A DNA stretch of 64,000 bases from Callorhinus ursinus. Taxonomy: Eukaryota; Chordata; Mammalia; Carnivora; Otariidae. Of this stretch, positions 1 through 11,517 are shown piece by piece. Each line of letters starts with the position of its first letter. Position 1 is the stretch's first letter. The stretch spans positions 6,207,716 through 6,271,715 of the forward strand of contig NW_020312894.1 of assembly GCF_003265705.1 (NCBI RefSeq). Reading direction: 5' to 3'. Under the pieces are notes generated by a model. That model was not told the origin of the DNA. It searched no databases and saw nothing but the letters and a program-made list of their open reading frames with translations. Position numbers and translations under genes: made by a program.

Positions 1-330
1 TAATCATTGTTGATACTTTGGTGAATTTGTTCCATTGTTTTTTATGCATATGTGCTTTTTCTTTTAAATAGTCGAGATCCTGCTACGTGTGTGATTTCCC
101 TCTGGGTCTCTGCCACTTAGCACTGTGTCATAAATATTTCCTGATATTAACGGTACTTTACAAAGATCATTTTATTGACTGAAATGGTGTGTTTTCTGGA
201 CCCATCATAGTTTATTTAACTATTTCTTCATTCTTGGCCCTTAAAGTTGTTACTCATTTTTCACCTTTTGGAATAATATTAATGTGGACACTGGGTGTGT
301 AAGGCTTAGGAAGAAATCCTTTAACTGGCA
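1..330 (-). mobile_element. Degenerate LINE-like fragment (L1M/HAL1 type)
   Basis: AT-rich sequence whose phrasing (a 'tgtgtcataaatatttcctga' type stretch followed by 'cattcttggcccttaaagttgtt') resembles antisense 3' regions of old L1-like LINEs. No reading frame survives. The call rests on general resemblance; borders and subfamily are uncertain. Confidence 0.3.
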
Positions 331-729
331 TGTCTGGGTCAGAGAGTATCGGCCTTTTTAGGGTTCTTGCAGCATGGTGCCAAGTTCAACTCCAGGAGAA
401 GCCTAGGTGGAAGCTTCTTTTCTCAGGGTTGCGAAGGCCCTTTCTGTATGTGCTTGGCCAAGGTTAGGTACCAATCTACTAAGTTCTGCAAATTCCAGGA
501 TGGAAAGTCCAGCCTTATGGTTTGAGCTGGATCTCTGTGATTGCTGGTGAGTGTCCATTTTTCCTGCTTCTCCTTGACCTTGGCTGTGGCTTTCCTGGTG
601 ACCCCACCCCTCATGTCCTCCTCCTGTAGGGCCTCAGCAGCTAGACATTTGGGGCCAGATCACGCCCTGTTACAGGGCCCGTCTGCACGCTGTAGGGCGT
701 TTAGCGGCACCCCTGGTCTCTGCCCACTT
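331..729. other. Intron, nothing recognised
   Basis: Mixed-composition sequence. A 148-residue open frame crosses 541-987, but it has no recognisable domain and overlaps a MER20 fragment, so I treat it as chance. Presumed C10orf90 intron. Confidence 0.4.
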
Positions 730-855
730 GGTGTCAATAGCCCTCCTCCCAGTTGTGACCAAACCAACATCTCCAGACACTGCTTGGTTGGGGGCATGTC
801 AGAATCCCCTGTGGTTGCGAACGGTTGGCCCACACTATGCCCAAACCTCCTTACA
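730..855 (-). mobile_element. MER20 fragment (hAT DNA transposon)
   Basis: The run 'ccctcctcccagttgtgac', followed by 'aacatctccagacactgc', matches the middle of the MER20 consensus read in reverse. It is heavily diverged and lacks clear terminal inverted repeats, so it is an old truncated copy with no coding capacity. Confidence 0.5.
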
Positions 856-2720
856 GCCCGTGGTGATTGTGGACCGGCCTGCTCAGCTGTTCTCATTGCT
901 CACCAGACTGACACGAGCCTCAGCGCATGGTCCAGCTGCATCTCCCAAGTACTCAACTCCCAGGACTTTTATGGCCTCTTAATATAATGTATTTGCTATT
1001 TGTGAGGACCATTTTCCTCCTCTAGATTACATGGCCCTTGAGCTCAGGATCCAGGTCTGAGTCTTGGCCTTGACCTCTCCACGGCTGTCGAGGAGCCGCA
1101 GAGCACAGAGCCCTTGCATGGGACCTGTGTGCTGGGTGGAGGGCAGGCCATTTTGATGATCCAACAAAGCTTTGCTGATGTCAGGGTTACTTAAAAGCCA
1201 GCTACCTTGTCTTTCCTCAAACCACCTCTCCCTGTGGCCATATCTAAAACCTCTCTGGCTAGGAAAGGGTGGGGAGCCATGTGAGATTCACTGTCCAGAG
1301 GTAGGTTGTAGAAAAGTGAAATGAAAACTATAGTATTCCCACTTGGTTTTAAACTTTAGCGGCAAAAAGTTTCCAACTATCATTTCCTCCAGGAACTCAT
1401 TAAGAGTAAGTATTATCATGGAACAACCTCTTTATTATCCTTTAGGTGGTCAGATTTAATGTTAAAAGAGAAAACATATGGACAGTGTTGCAAAAACATT
1501 TTGAAGGTTTTTGTTTTTTTCGTGTATGTTTTTTCATTTAGCTCTTGGTAAACCTTGATGGGATTGTGTTGTTTTCCCCATAATCTTGACTATGATGTTC
1601 AGATCATATGATCTCGAAAAGTTGTTCGTGTTAGCTACCCCAACTGTCTTTATGGAAAAAAATGTCCCCCCCCCCTTTTTTTTTCTCCTGAGTAATTCCC
1701 TTAGTTGTATGAGTGGCTTGTGTCCTCATGTTGTTTAGGAAATGGTCATTCTAATGGGTCATTTGCTCAGGTTTGCCAGGGATAAGGTTAAGAGACCTGG
1801 TTTCAGGGGCTGTGGCGGGCTGACAGGACACATGGTCTGATCTTTTAAATTAGGCAACTGCAAAGCTGCTGTCTATATCTGCCTGAGAAACGGTGATCAT
1901 CAGGAGGACCTAGCAGAAGAAAGACCCACGTGTGGGTGTGGGGATGAGACCCATCTGAGTTTCAGATCAGGCTCTGCTAGCTGCTGACCTTGTGTCACGA
2001 GGAGCCCTGAGCATGGTGTGTATGCAGCGGGGCCTAATTATCCTTAGACCTAAGTGCCACCTGAGCTATCAATGGGAAATTCACGTGGACGTGCTCTCGG
2101 AAAAAGGAATGGTCATAACGGTGAATTCTGGAAGGAAGTGGTTCAAATATGGATGACCCTGGGAAAAAGGGAAGAAAAATGTGAGAAATAGGTGGTGTGT
2201 TTAACTCTTTTGGCTTCATGGATTTTGCTATTTTCCCCATTATCTTAAAGCGGAAGCTCAGGTATTTCCAAAAACTGTAAATATATTTTCCGTGTTACCG
2301 ACTAACTTTGGGAGAATGAGAGATGAATGAAGATGGTAGGACCAGCCTGGAAAGTCATCTTAAGTCATAATGCCTCAGTAGCTTGTTGCTAAATGCAGAA
2401 ATTGTTCCCATATTGTTACTCGGGGACATTTATATCCTGGATTAGGTCAGAGCCCTGTGAGGGCATCACTGTGGGTGAAGTACCACAGTTCACATAGGGA
2501 CATTCTGGTGATCTTACGTGGCTTAGGGGCTACCATCAGAGTGTGGAAAATGTGTTCTCAACCAGGGGAGGGCATCAGACACACCAGCGCTACTTTTTCA
2601 AAATGTCCGTACTGGACTCTCTGCTGGAATCCAGTGTCTTCCCTGTTAAGAGCTCTTTTCTGAAGTCTGTAGGGGAGGGAAAATAATTTTCCCTCCACCC
2701 TCCAAAGTGCTCTCTGGGGC
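856..2720. other. Intron, no gene recognised
   Basis: No coding exon, RNA gene or clear repeat is recognised. There is a C-run followed by a T-run near 1666-1684. Short open frames here look like chance. Confidence 0.4.
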
Positions 2721-2724
2721 CCCT

Positions 2725-3215
2725 GTTTAAAAAAAAAAAAAAAGGCAGATTAACAAGAGAAAAGCAAATCAGTTTATTGACATGTATACATGGGAAAATG
2801 CATGCATGGGAAATCTGACTCTGAACAGGGGTTTAGAGTCCCAACAAGAATGATGGTTCCGTGAAGAAATGACAGGACAAAAGAAAGCAAGCAGTTTCAG
2901 GCTTCTGGGGTTCAGCAAAGCAGGGAGGAAACCAGTCGTGCAGATAAAGCCTCACGTTTGCTGTGTCCGATCTGCTGGGGCTGTCTCCTGGCTGATGAGT
3001 CTACCGTTGTCTCTGGTGATTAACTTCTGTCCTTCCTGGTGGAGAGGGAGGAGGGACCCCTTTGTAAATTTATGTCCTGCTTTTAGGCAAATAGGGAGAG
3101 GGCAGAGAGCTTTTCTTCTCTCTGCCTTTTTTCAGTTGCTTTCAGCTCAAGATGCTCCTCATTCAAAGTGACCTATTTGGGGGTGGCATATGCTTCTACC
3201 CTTCAGGGACAGTTC
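2725..3215. repeat. Possible unclassified old interspersed repeat
   Basis: Begins with an A run (2728-2742) and continues through a stretch that reads like a dispersed repeat ('gcagattaacaagag' to 'gggggtggcatatgc'), but I cannot assign a family. A 100-residue open frame (2869-3171) inside it has no recognisable domain. Confidence 0.3.
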
Positions 3216-4540
3216 TGTCTAGAGGACGGCATGTCCCCTCTGTGCATCTCAGTTCTCTGCTCTCTAGGGCTAATGATCAAAACTCTTCAAGGTTGAGGTC
3301 CCCCGAGGGGTCCTGAAGGGCAGGTGCACAGGACAGGTGCTCTCTTTGCAGGAGCAGAGCCTTTGTCATGCCACGTATAGTGAGCACCTGCTCCCCCAAA
3401 TGCCTGCCCTTGCCCCCTCCCATTCTTGTGAAGAATGCCCTGTAGGAACTCAGAGTAAAACTCAGAGTCTGGGTGAGGACTATATAAATTGACCTGTTAG
3501 GTGGTAGTTTTCTGTAGACTCAGAAGTTGGAGGCAAAAGCTGCAAAAATCCAGGTTTTCTTAATTAGTTGAAACATTGGGGTACAAGGACTGCATTATTT
3601 TGATCTTCTGTAGAACTGCCTTTGTCTTCATGATGCTTCAGTGTGTTGTGTCATGAGCCTAATCATTCATATTAAACAATGCCATTTATGGGGGGCCCCA
3701 TAGGAATAATACCTCTACATTCCCTATTCCCAGAGCTGCGTGTCTTCTGAGTGACTCTTACCTCTCAGGCCATTTGGTCGACACATCCCCTGATGTTTCT
3801 CCTTCTACATTACCAGAAAACCCAGACAACTTCGAGGCCCCTCTCTTGTAAATATGCAGAATCTTATGGCAATATTTGGTGTTCTGGCTTTGTCTTTTCT
3901 TGCCCATGTACAAATAGCTAAGTTGGCTGAAATGAAGGGAAAAATTGTATAGTTTTACTTAAAATCTGTTCCCTCTTTGGGCAGGAGACTAAATTGAAGC
4001 CCTGGGCATGTATTGCACGGTTGGTATATATTCAGCAGATGAGACGCTCTGGCGTTTTAAGAAGATAGAGTCTTACCCATTTTTGCATAAATGTGGACTA
4101 TATTGTGGTGATTTTGATCGGATGGCCCGTGAAGATGGTGAAACTGACCTTGAGTTCCAGTGGCACCCTGTCCTTCACCCCCATAAATACACGTGTAAGA
4201 CTGAGTGACCTGCTTCAGTTAGAAGCGATAGCAAAGGAGCTGTGAAGAGTGGTGCATTGGACCCCAGCCAGCAGAGTTTGGGAGACGTGGTCCTTCAAAC
4301 TCATTGAATGTCCCAGGTTCGTACATTTGGAAGATGTCACTTAGCTAGACATCAGGGAGAATTCGTGCTGATGTAATCGGTGTGGGAAAGCCCATCCTCC
4401 TTGTCTCAGCCCCAAGCGCTCCTTGACTGTTGGCACCCCTGGGAGCTCTGTGGTTTCTCCCCAGATATCACAGCATCCATGTAAATGCTTAGAAAAGACT
4501 GTAAATGTAACGTTTCTCCTTTAGTTCTTCTGCTGTTGTA
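3216..4540. other. Intron, nothing recognised
   Basis: No exon with matching splice sites, no RNA gene and no confidently identified repeat. Only short chance frames are present. Confidence 0.4.
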
Positions 4541-4544
4541 ATGT

Positions 4545-5420
4545 TTTCTTTCCCTTTTGTTAAAAAACAAAACAAAACATGTGCATTGTAAAAGTTAAAA
4601 ATTAGGCGAGCAAAAAGAGGACAACAAAAAGCAACCATAACCCTACTACCCATAGGCAACGTCACTGTGCGTGTTTCCGTAGATCTTCCCAAGTAGATTA
4701 CTTGGATGCAACAAACTTCTTTTTTCTTTATTCTGTCTTTCCAGTCTTTTCTTAATAGAAAGGGGATCACGTAAAACATCATTCTAGGAGGCTACTCATT
4801 CTCAGCAGTGGACTATGAAGTTCATTTTCGTGTCCTATAATATTCCTGTTAACCATGTAGTGGCTACCCAGGCTTTCACTGCATGGATTTACCTGGGGTT
4901 TTTTTTGTTTGTTTGTTTGTTTTTGTTTTTAAAACCTTCTTGTTGAATAGATTGTTTCCATTTTTACATTTTTGTGACAATGTGTTGATAAGTGTCCTTA
5001 TCCAGAAATCTTTGCGGGCATTTCGTTTGATTTCCTTAACCCAGATTCCTAAGAATTTCTGGGTCAAAGGATAAGCAGAATTTTGAGGCTTTTTTTTTTT
5101 TAAAGATTTATTTATTTGAGAGAGCGAGAATGAGAGAGAGAGAGAGTGAGTACATGAGAGGGGGGAGGGTCAGAGGGAGAAGCAGGCTCCTCGCCGAGCA
5201 GGGAGCCTGACGCGGGACTCGATCCTGGGACTCTGGGAACATGACCTGAGCCGAAGGCAGTCACTTAACCAACTGAGCCACCCAGGTGCCCTCGAGGCTT
5301 TTAAATATAGATTTCCAAAAGATCCTTTGCAAGAGGTGTATGAAGTTACACTATCAATACATAAACACCAGCTTCCCTGAACATGCACAAACATTCAGTG
5401 TTGGCATTACAAAAATTTCC
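4545..5420 (-). mobile_element. Degenerate LINE fragment split by a SINE
   Basis: The flanks on both sides of the SINE at 5091-5292 ('cctaagaatttctgggtca' on the left, 'atttccaaaagatcc' on the right) resemble the antisense 3' end of old L1-like LINEs, where 'aattgctgggtca' is a usual phrase. The SINE duplicated the target 'gaggctttt'. No frame survives. Confidence 0.4.
5091..5292 (-). mobile_element. CAN-SINE (tRNA-derived), antisense
   Basis: Shows the carnivore SINE in reverse: T-rich tail, 'aaagatttatttattt', purine-rich GA body, 'gggactcgatcctggga' (B-box side), and ends in 'actgagccacccaggtgcc'. Flanked by 'gaggctttt' copies at about 5085 and 5294, a probable target-site duplication. 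Confidence 0.85.
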
Positions 5421-5639
5421 ATGCCATTTTGATAAGTGAAAAATGATATTTATGATATATTAGTGCATATTTTTTGATGAACCTTTCCCATGTGATATAT
5501 CTATATTTCTGCTTTTGTAAATTGCCTATATATTTTCTTTGTCCACTTCGGTCTTTTTTCTTTTGAATTTTTTTTTATGTTAAAACATCCTTTTGTATTT
5601 TTAATGTTGTTTTATCATAACTTTTTCAACTTTGACTTT

Positions 5640-6520
5640 TGAAAGGATTTTAACATCACAATAAAAAAATAAAAATTAAAAAATTAAAAAATAAATGAAC
5701 AGAAGAGTTTCAAAGGTGGTACAGAGAGTTTCTGTAGAGCCCATATATCTAACTTCTCCTTATGTTACCATCTTACATAATCCCAGCACTTTTCTCCAAG
5801 ACAGAGTTTCTCAACCTCGGCGCTATTGGCATTCTGGGTCTGGGAAATTCTTGGTTGTGGGGGCTGTCCTGTGTGTTGCAGAATGCTTAGCAACATCCCT
5901 GGCCTCTATCCCGAGACGCTAGTAGCACATCCCCCTCTCTCCCTAGCTGTAAAACAGAACTGTCTCTGGACATTACTACATGTTCCCCAGGGAGCAAGAT
6001 CACCGGCAGTTGAGAATCCCTCACCTAAACTAGGCGATCAGTATTGCTACAGTGTGATTAACTCAACTCCAGACTTCATTGAGATTTCACCAGTTTTTCC
6101 ACTAATGTCCTTTTTCTGTTCCAGGATCTCATCCAGGGCACCATGTTGCATTTAGTCACCAAGTCTGTTTAATTTTTGACAGTCAGTAATTTTAATTATT
6201 TTCCTAAGCCTCTTTTCCAGCTCCTTTGTGTAAATCTATAATTCCTCCCGATGTATGTCCTCAGATGGTAGAAGCTTGGCATCTCTTTTCCCTAAATGGT
6301 TTGCCAATGGTCTTTGGACTATTGATGAGGTAATCCATTATTTCTCTACTGGCTGGAAATGCCAATCCTGTATCGAATTTATGTTTATATGAGGATTTCC
6401 CTGACTCACGCAGTTTCCTTCTAGAAATTTCCATGCCTTTTGAATATTATGTGACTCACAGAAGCTGCTCTGTTACTGTGTAGGGATTTGAAAGGTGAGG
6501 AATCTTATTAGATACTCCTA
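5640..6520 (-). mobile_element. L1M-type 3' UTR remnant interrupted by MER20
   Basis: Sequence before the MER20 ('atgttaccatcttacataa') and after it ('ttcaccagtttttccacta', then 'gttccaggatctcatccag') matches a common old L1 3' UTR consensus and resumes across the MER20, so MER20 inserted into it. The end near 6520 is vague. Confidence 0.5.
5800..6030 (-). mobile_element. MER20 DNA transposon, near complete
   Basis: Starts 'gtttctcaacctcggcgct' and ends 'cagttgagaatccct', the inverted termini of MER20, with the expected middle ('ggctgtcctgtgtgttgca', 'agcaacatccctggcctct'). A non-autonomous hAT element of about 220 bp with no coding capacity. The 109-residue frame across it is an artefact. 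Confidence 0.8.
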
Positions 6521-6644
6521 AGTGTAAAGTCCTGGCATCTGATGCGTTGGCATCTGATGTGTCTTGTCACTGTGGGAGTTGGGTGGGGAGGGGCTGTGGC
6601 TTCCGTCATACTTTTTCAAATTTTAATTTTTTATTTTATTTTAT

Positions 6645-6833
6645 TTTTTTAAGATTTTATTTATTTGACAGAGAAAGACAGCGAGAGAGGGAACACAAGC
6701 AGGGGGAGTGGGAGAGGGAGAAACAGGCTCCCTGCCAAGCAGGGAGCCTGATGCGGGGCTCGATCGCAGGACCCCGAGACCATGACCTGAGCCGAAGGCA
6801 GTCGCCCAACCAACTGAGCCACCCAGGCACCCC
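6645..6833 (-). mobile_element. CAN-SINE, antisense
   Basis: Reverse CAN-SINE: 'aagattttatttatttgac' tail, 'cacaagcagggggagtggg', B-box region 'gggctcgatcgcaggac', and head ending 'ctgagccacccaggcaccc'. Similarity to the arctoid consensus is high. The 212-residue frame crossing it (6547-7185) is mostly repeat translation. Confidence 0.88.
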
Positions 6834-6869
6834 CATTTTATATTTTAAAAAAGCCCTCTCAGTTCGATC

Positions 6870-7640
6870 CCACACTCTGTTGTTTGCTTTTAATCAGCTA
6901 TATGGAGGTTTAACTTACTTAAAGTACACACGTTTAACATATGTGCCCATGTATCCAGCACCACAGTGGGATATGGAATATTTCAGAAAAATATCTGGCT
7001 CCTTCCCAGTCAGCCTTCCCCCTGCCCCCATACCAGAAAACTGCTCATCTTCTTTTTGTCTCTATTCTAGAATCTATATAAATGAAAGCAGATTGGGCTT
7101 TCTCTGTGGAGGGTTTCTTCCATTCAGACTAATGCTTTTGAAATTCTTCTACATCATGACAACTGTCTCGAATTTCTCTCCATGATGTTTTGTAGTTTTC
7201 ATGATAAAGATCTTTCATGTATTTTGTTAAATGCATCCCTACTTATTTCACATTCTGAATGCTCCCTAAAATGAATGGTAGTGATTTTTAAACATTTCAT
7301 TTCCATTTTTTTTTTTTGCTTACACATAGACATATATAATTGATTTCTGTATAGTGACCTTGAATCCTGCAATGTCTTTGGAAGCACTTAATAATTATAG
7401 TATTGTTTTTTGTAGATTCCCCAGGATTTTCAGTGTATATAGTAATATTATGTATGATTAAAATTTTACTTGTAATTTTCCCATCTTGATGCATTTACTT
7501 TCTTTCTTGCCTTATGGCACTAGATAAGACTCACCAGTAAAATGTGGAACAGCAATAATGAGGGTGAGCATCTTGACTTATTCCCTTATTAGCCGTAGGG
7601 ATTTAAAAATATAGATAGGAAGGCAAATAGGTAGGTGGAT
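6870..7640 (-). mobile_element. L1M ORF2-derived fragment
   Basis: Antisense L1 phrases are visible, such as 'gatctttcatgtattttgt' and 'gaccttgaatcctgcaatg', which correspond to the reverse transcriptase region of old L1s. Many stops in all frames. The order relative to the next L1 piece shows it is a separate insertion. Confidence 0.55.
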
Positions 7641-7689
7641 AGATTCTGTCTGCCAGCTTGAGCAAGATTCATTCTACTCCGATTTTTTT

Positions 7690-8890
7690 CTTTTTTAATT
7701 CTGATGAAATATATATAACATAAAATTTACCATTTTAACCATTTTTGTCTCTACAGTTCTGTGGCATTAAGTATATTAACATTGTTTTGCAACCATTACA
7801 ACCATGTATCCACAGAACTTTTTTCATCTTACAAAACTGAAACTCTGATTCCCCATTCCCTCTCCCCTAGTCTCTGGAAATTACCATTCTACTTTCTGTA
7901 GGAATTTGACTACTCTAGGCACCTCATATAAGTGGAATTACACAGTATTTGTCCTTTTGTGACTGGCTTATTTCACATAGCATAATGTTCTCAAAGTTCA
8001 TCTGTATTGTAGCCTGTGTCAAAATTTCCTTCTTTGTTACAGCTGAATATTAGTCCACGATATGGATGGACCACATTTTGTTTACCTATTCATCTGTCAA
8101 AGGACACTTGGTTGTCAGTGGGCCCACCTTTTGGCTATTGTTAATTATGCTGCTGTGGACATAGGTGTACGAGTATTTCTTTGAGTCTCCTGCTTTTAAT
8201 TCTTTTGGGTATATACCAAGAAGTAGAATTGCTGAGTCATACATATTTCCATGTTTAATTTTCTAAGAAACCACCATACCATTTTCCACAGCAGCTGTAC
8301 CATTTTACATTTCTACTAGCAAAGCACAAGTCTTCCAATTCCTCCATATCCTTGTCCATACTTGTCATTTTCTGATTTTTTGGCAATAGCCATCCTAGCG
8401 GGTATGCAGCGATATCTCATTGTGTGTGTGTGTAGTTTTTTTTTTTTAAGATTTTATTTATTTATTTGACAGAGAGAGAGCGAGCATAAGCAGGGGGAGT
8501 GTCAGGCAGGGGGAAAGGGAGAAGCAAGCTCCCTGCAGAGCAGGGACCCTGACGTGGGCTCAATTCCAGGACCCTGGGATCATGACCTGAGTCGAAACAG
8601 ACGTTGACTGACTGAGCCCCCCAGGTGCCCTCATTGTGGTTTTGATGTGCATTTCCTTAATGATTCCCTAAGTGATGTTGAGCATCTTCTCATATGCCTA
8701 TCAGCTATTTGTATGTCTTCTTTGGAGAAATGTCTATTCAAGTCTTTTGCCCATTTTTTATTCTGCTTGTTTCATTGTTTCTATTCCTAATTTGATGAAA
8801 GCTTTTATTATTGTTGAATACTTACATGCTTTGTATGTACCTATTGGGATAATAATAGGGTTTCTCGCCTTTATTTTGTAATGGGGGAAT
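7690..8890 (-). mobile_element. L1M 3' end of ORF2 and 3' UTR, split by SINE
   Basis: Strong antisense L1 signature: 'cataaaatttaccatttta', 'tacacagtatttgtccttt', 'ggctattgttaattatgct', 'gatgttgagcatcttctca'. This is the C-terminal ORF2 and 3' UTR region of a diverged L1M. A SINE at 8435-8629 interrupts it and the L1 match resumes directly after. No intact frame. Confidence 0.75.
8435..8629 (-). mobile_element. CAN-SINE, antisense, inside L1M
   Basis: T-run plus 'aagattttatttatttatt', GA-rich body, and head end 'gactgagccccccaggtgc'. The L1 target 'ctcattgtg' is duplicated on both sides (about 8416 and 8629), identifying the insertion point. Confidence 0.85.
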
Positions 8891-8939
8891 TATATAAATT
8901 TTCATGATAAATTATATGTTTCAGGTTAAACTGTAGTCA

Positions 8940-10195
8940 TGATGCATTATACTTTTAAAAATAAATATATTGCTGCCTTCTATTTGCTAATATTTTTAGG
9001 AATTGTTTTTTTATTCTTAAGGAACAGTGGTATGTCCTTTTATTGAAATGCTTTGGTTTTGGTATCAGGAAAATACTAGTTTTATGCAAAGAACTGGGAA
9101 GTGTTCTCTTTATTTCAGGAAGAGACTTTGGAGGGTTGATATTATTTCTTCCTTGAAGTGTTTGGTAGAAATCACCAGTGAAGTTATCTTGGCCTGAAGT
9201 TTTCTTTTTGGGAAAGCTTTAATTATGAATTCAGTTTCTTTAATCATCGTAGGACTAGTCAGTGTTTCTACTACTTCTGGAGTCTGTTTGGTAATATGTA
9301 TCCTTCGAGGAATTTGCCATTTCATCAAAGTTGTTGAAACTATTGCCACAAAGTTGTTCATAATATTTTGTTACTATCCTTGGATCTGTAATGATGTTTC
9401 CTCATTTTTTTCTGGTACTCATAATTTGTGTCTTCTCTTTTGTCCTTATCAGTCCAGCTAGAGGTTTATCCATTTTATTGAAATATTTCCAAGGATCTAG
9501 GTTTTGTTCCATTGATTCTTTTTGTAGTATATTGATTTTCTGTTACATGATTTCTGCTTTTAGCTTTATTATTTCCGTGTGTCTGTTTACTCTGTCCTAA
9601 ATTTGCTCTTCTCCTGTCTACTTTTTTAGCCTAAGGGAGGAGGCTTAGATCAAATGCTCATATCAAATGTTTTCACGTAATTATTTCAAGATACGAATTT
9701 CCTTCTAATTTTGATATACATTTTTCACTTTAATTCAGTTCAAAATATTTTCTGCATATACTCACCAATATCATTTTGTTTTATGTATCTTCATAATGAG
9801 ATTTAATATCTGATAGGACAAGAATACAATCACTACTCTTTTTTTTTTTTCCAGAATGTTATTAGCTATTCTTACTTAAATAGAAAATGTAGATCACTTA
9901 CACTTATTTTGATTACTGGTATATGTGGATTTATTTCCATCATGTTATTTAGGCTTTCTCTTTGTCCTACCTTGTCTTTTTATCTCTTTCATAACCTTAC
10001 AGTGAATTAATTTTTTTTCTATTCTATTTTTTTCTTTGCTATTTGGAAGTTATACTCTTTATTTCTATTATTTCATTCACCAGCTGCAAATTGTAACATG
10101 TGAATTTAACAAAGCTGAAAGTTAATATTTTTAATCCTCTCTCAAACAATTTAGAATCTTAACTCCCACCACCCCCTCATATTGATCATTATATT
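8940..10195 (-). mobile_element. Old L1 ORF2 remnant (RT and endonuclease part)
   Basis: Antisense L1 ORF2 is recognisable by 'gaagtgtttggtagaaatc' and 'agctagaggtttatccatt', upstream of the reverse transcriptase domain. It probably continues the element at 7690-8890 after an internal deletion. Frames are broken throughout. Confidence 0.6.
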
Positions 10196-10330
10196 TTAGT
10201 TTTTTTAATTTAAATTCAATTAGCCAACATATACTACATCATTAGTTTTTGATGTAGTGTTCAATGATTCATTAGTTGCGTGTAACACCCAGTGTTTTAT
10301 TTCTAGTATATGTTATAGTTCTATCTTATT
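10196..10330 (-). mobile_element. Short carnivore L1 3' end
   Basis: 'caattagccaacatatact', then 'acatcattagtttttgatg' and 'taacacccagtg', is the antisense 3' terminal segment of carnivore L1. The same segment, less diverged, ends both full-length copies in this window. A severely 5'-truncated insertion. Confidence 0.65.
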
Positions 10331-10785
10331 TTGTTTTGTGACTCCTACAGATCTAATGTTACTTTTACACAATCAGTGTTTAATTTACTTCATGGTTACC
10401 ACTGCCTGGGCTCCCCTTTCCTTTATGTATGCCAGATCTTTGCTGCTGGTATCAAGTTTCATCTTCCTAAAATACGTATTTGAGATGTCCCTTTTTGTGG
10501 TACATCAAACTGGAGGGACTTTTGGTGATAAACTCTCCAAATTTGTTTGGGGGTGGGGAAGGTGGGAATTCTAAAAACATCTTCATTTTGCCATCTTCTT
10601 GAATGAAAACTTTGCAAGGTATAGTTTTCTATGTTGACAATTATTTTCTCTCAGCCCTTTGAAGATGTTATCCCAGCAATTTGGGCTTCCAGGTGTAGAA
10701 GGCAGCTGTAGGTCTAATTGTTGACCTCTGTAACTTTTTTTTGCACTGTTTTTAAGATCTTTTGTTTGTGTTTGGGATTATGCTT
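10331..10785 (-). mobile_element. Old L1 ORF1 region, left half of host L1
   Basis: Antisense ORF1 C-terminal region of an old L1 ('ccctttgaagatgttatcc' is the usual phrase). It is cut at 'caccatgatggtttta' by the young L1 and resumes at 17957, so it marks an L1 nested in an L1. Confidence 0.6.
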
Positions 10786-10801
10786 CACCATGATGGTTTT
10801 A
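10786..10801. repeat. Target-site duplication, left copy (L1 no. 1)
   Basis: 'caccatgatggtttta' occurs here and again, identical, at 17941-17956, flanking the full-length L1. The join 'TTTT/A' fits the usual L1 endonuclease cut site. Confidence 0.88.
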
Positions 10802-11409
10802 TTTTTTTTCCTTTAAATTTTTTATTGTTATGTTAATCAACATACATTACATCATTAGTTTTTGGTGTAGTGTTCCATGATTCAGTGTTTGTGCATAACA
10901 CCCAGTGCTCCAGGCAGAACGTGCCCTCTTTAATACCCATCACCGGGCTAATCCATCCCCCCACCCCGCTCCCCTCTAGAACCCTCAGTTTGTTTTTCAG
11001 AGTTCATCGTCTCTCATGGTTCGTCTCCCCCTCCGATTTACTCCTCTTCACTATTTCCCTCCTGATATCTTCTTCTTCCTCTTTTTTTTTTTTCTTAACA
11101 TATATTGCATTATTTGTTTCAGAGGTACAGATCTGTGATTCAACAGTCTTGCACAATTCACAGCACTCACCGTAGCACATACCCTCCCCACTGTCTATCA
11201 CTCAGCCACCCCATCCCTCCCACTCCCACCTCCACTCCAGCAACCCTCAGTTTGTTTCCTGAGATTAAGAATTCCTCATATCAGTGAGGTCATATGATAC
11301 ATGTCTTTCGCTGACTGACTTACTTCACTCAGCATAACACCCTCCAGTTCCATCCACGTCGTTGCAAATGGCAAAAATCTCATTCCTTTTGATGGCTGCA
11401 TAATATTCC

Positions 11410-11412
<3 letters not shown>

Positions 11413-11458
<46 letters not shown>

Positions 11459-11468
11459 NNNNNNNNNN

Positions 11469-11514
<46 letters not shown>
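11413..11514. repeat. (TG)n microsatellite with N gap, within ORF2
   Basis: About 46 bases of TG, then 10 Ns, then about 46 bases of TG. The matching place in the second L1 has only a short 'tatatatatac', so the repeat grew from a TA/TG seed inside the L1. The four cysteine/valine-rich open frames here are artefacts of the repeat. Confidence 0.95.
11459..11468. other. Assembly gap (10 N)
   Basis: Ten unknown bases in the middle of the TG run. The round number and position suggest a placeholder for an unresolved repeat length, not a measured gap. Confidence 0.95.

Positions 11515-11517
<3 letters not shown>

Noticed and set aside
6547..7185. 212-residue plus-strand open frame
   Set aside because: Mostly translation of an antisense CAN-SINE and an L1 fragment.
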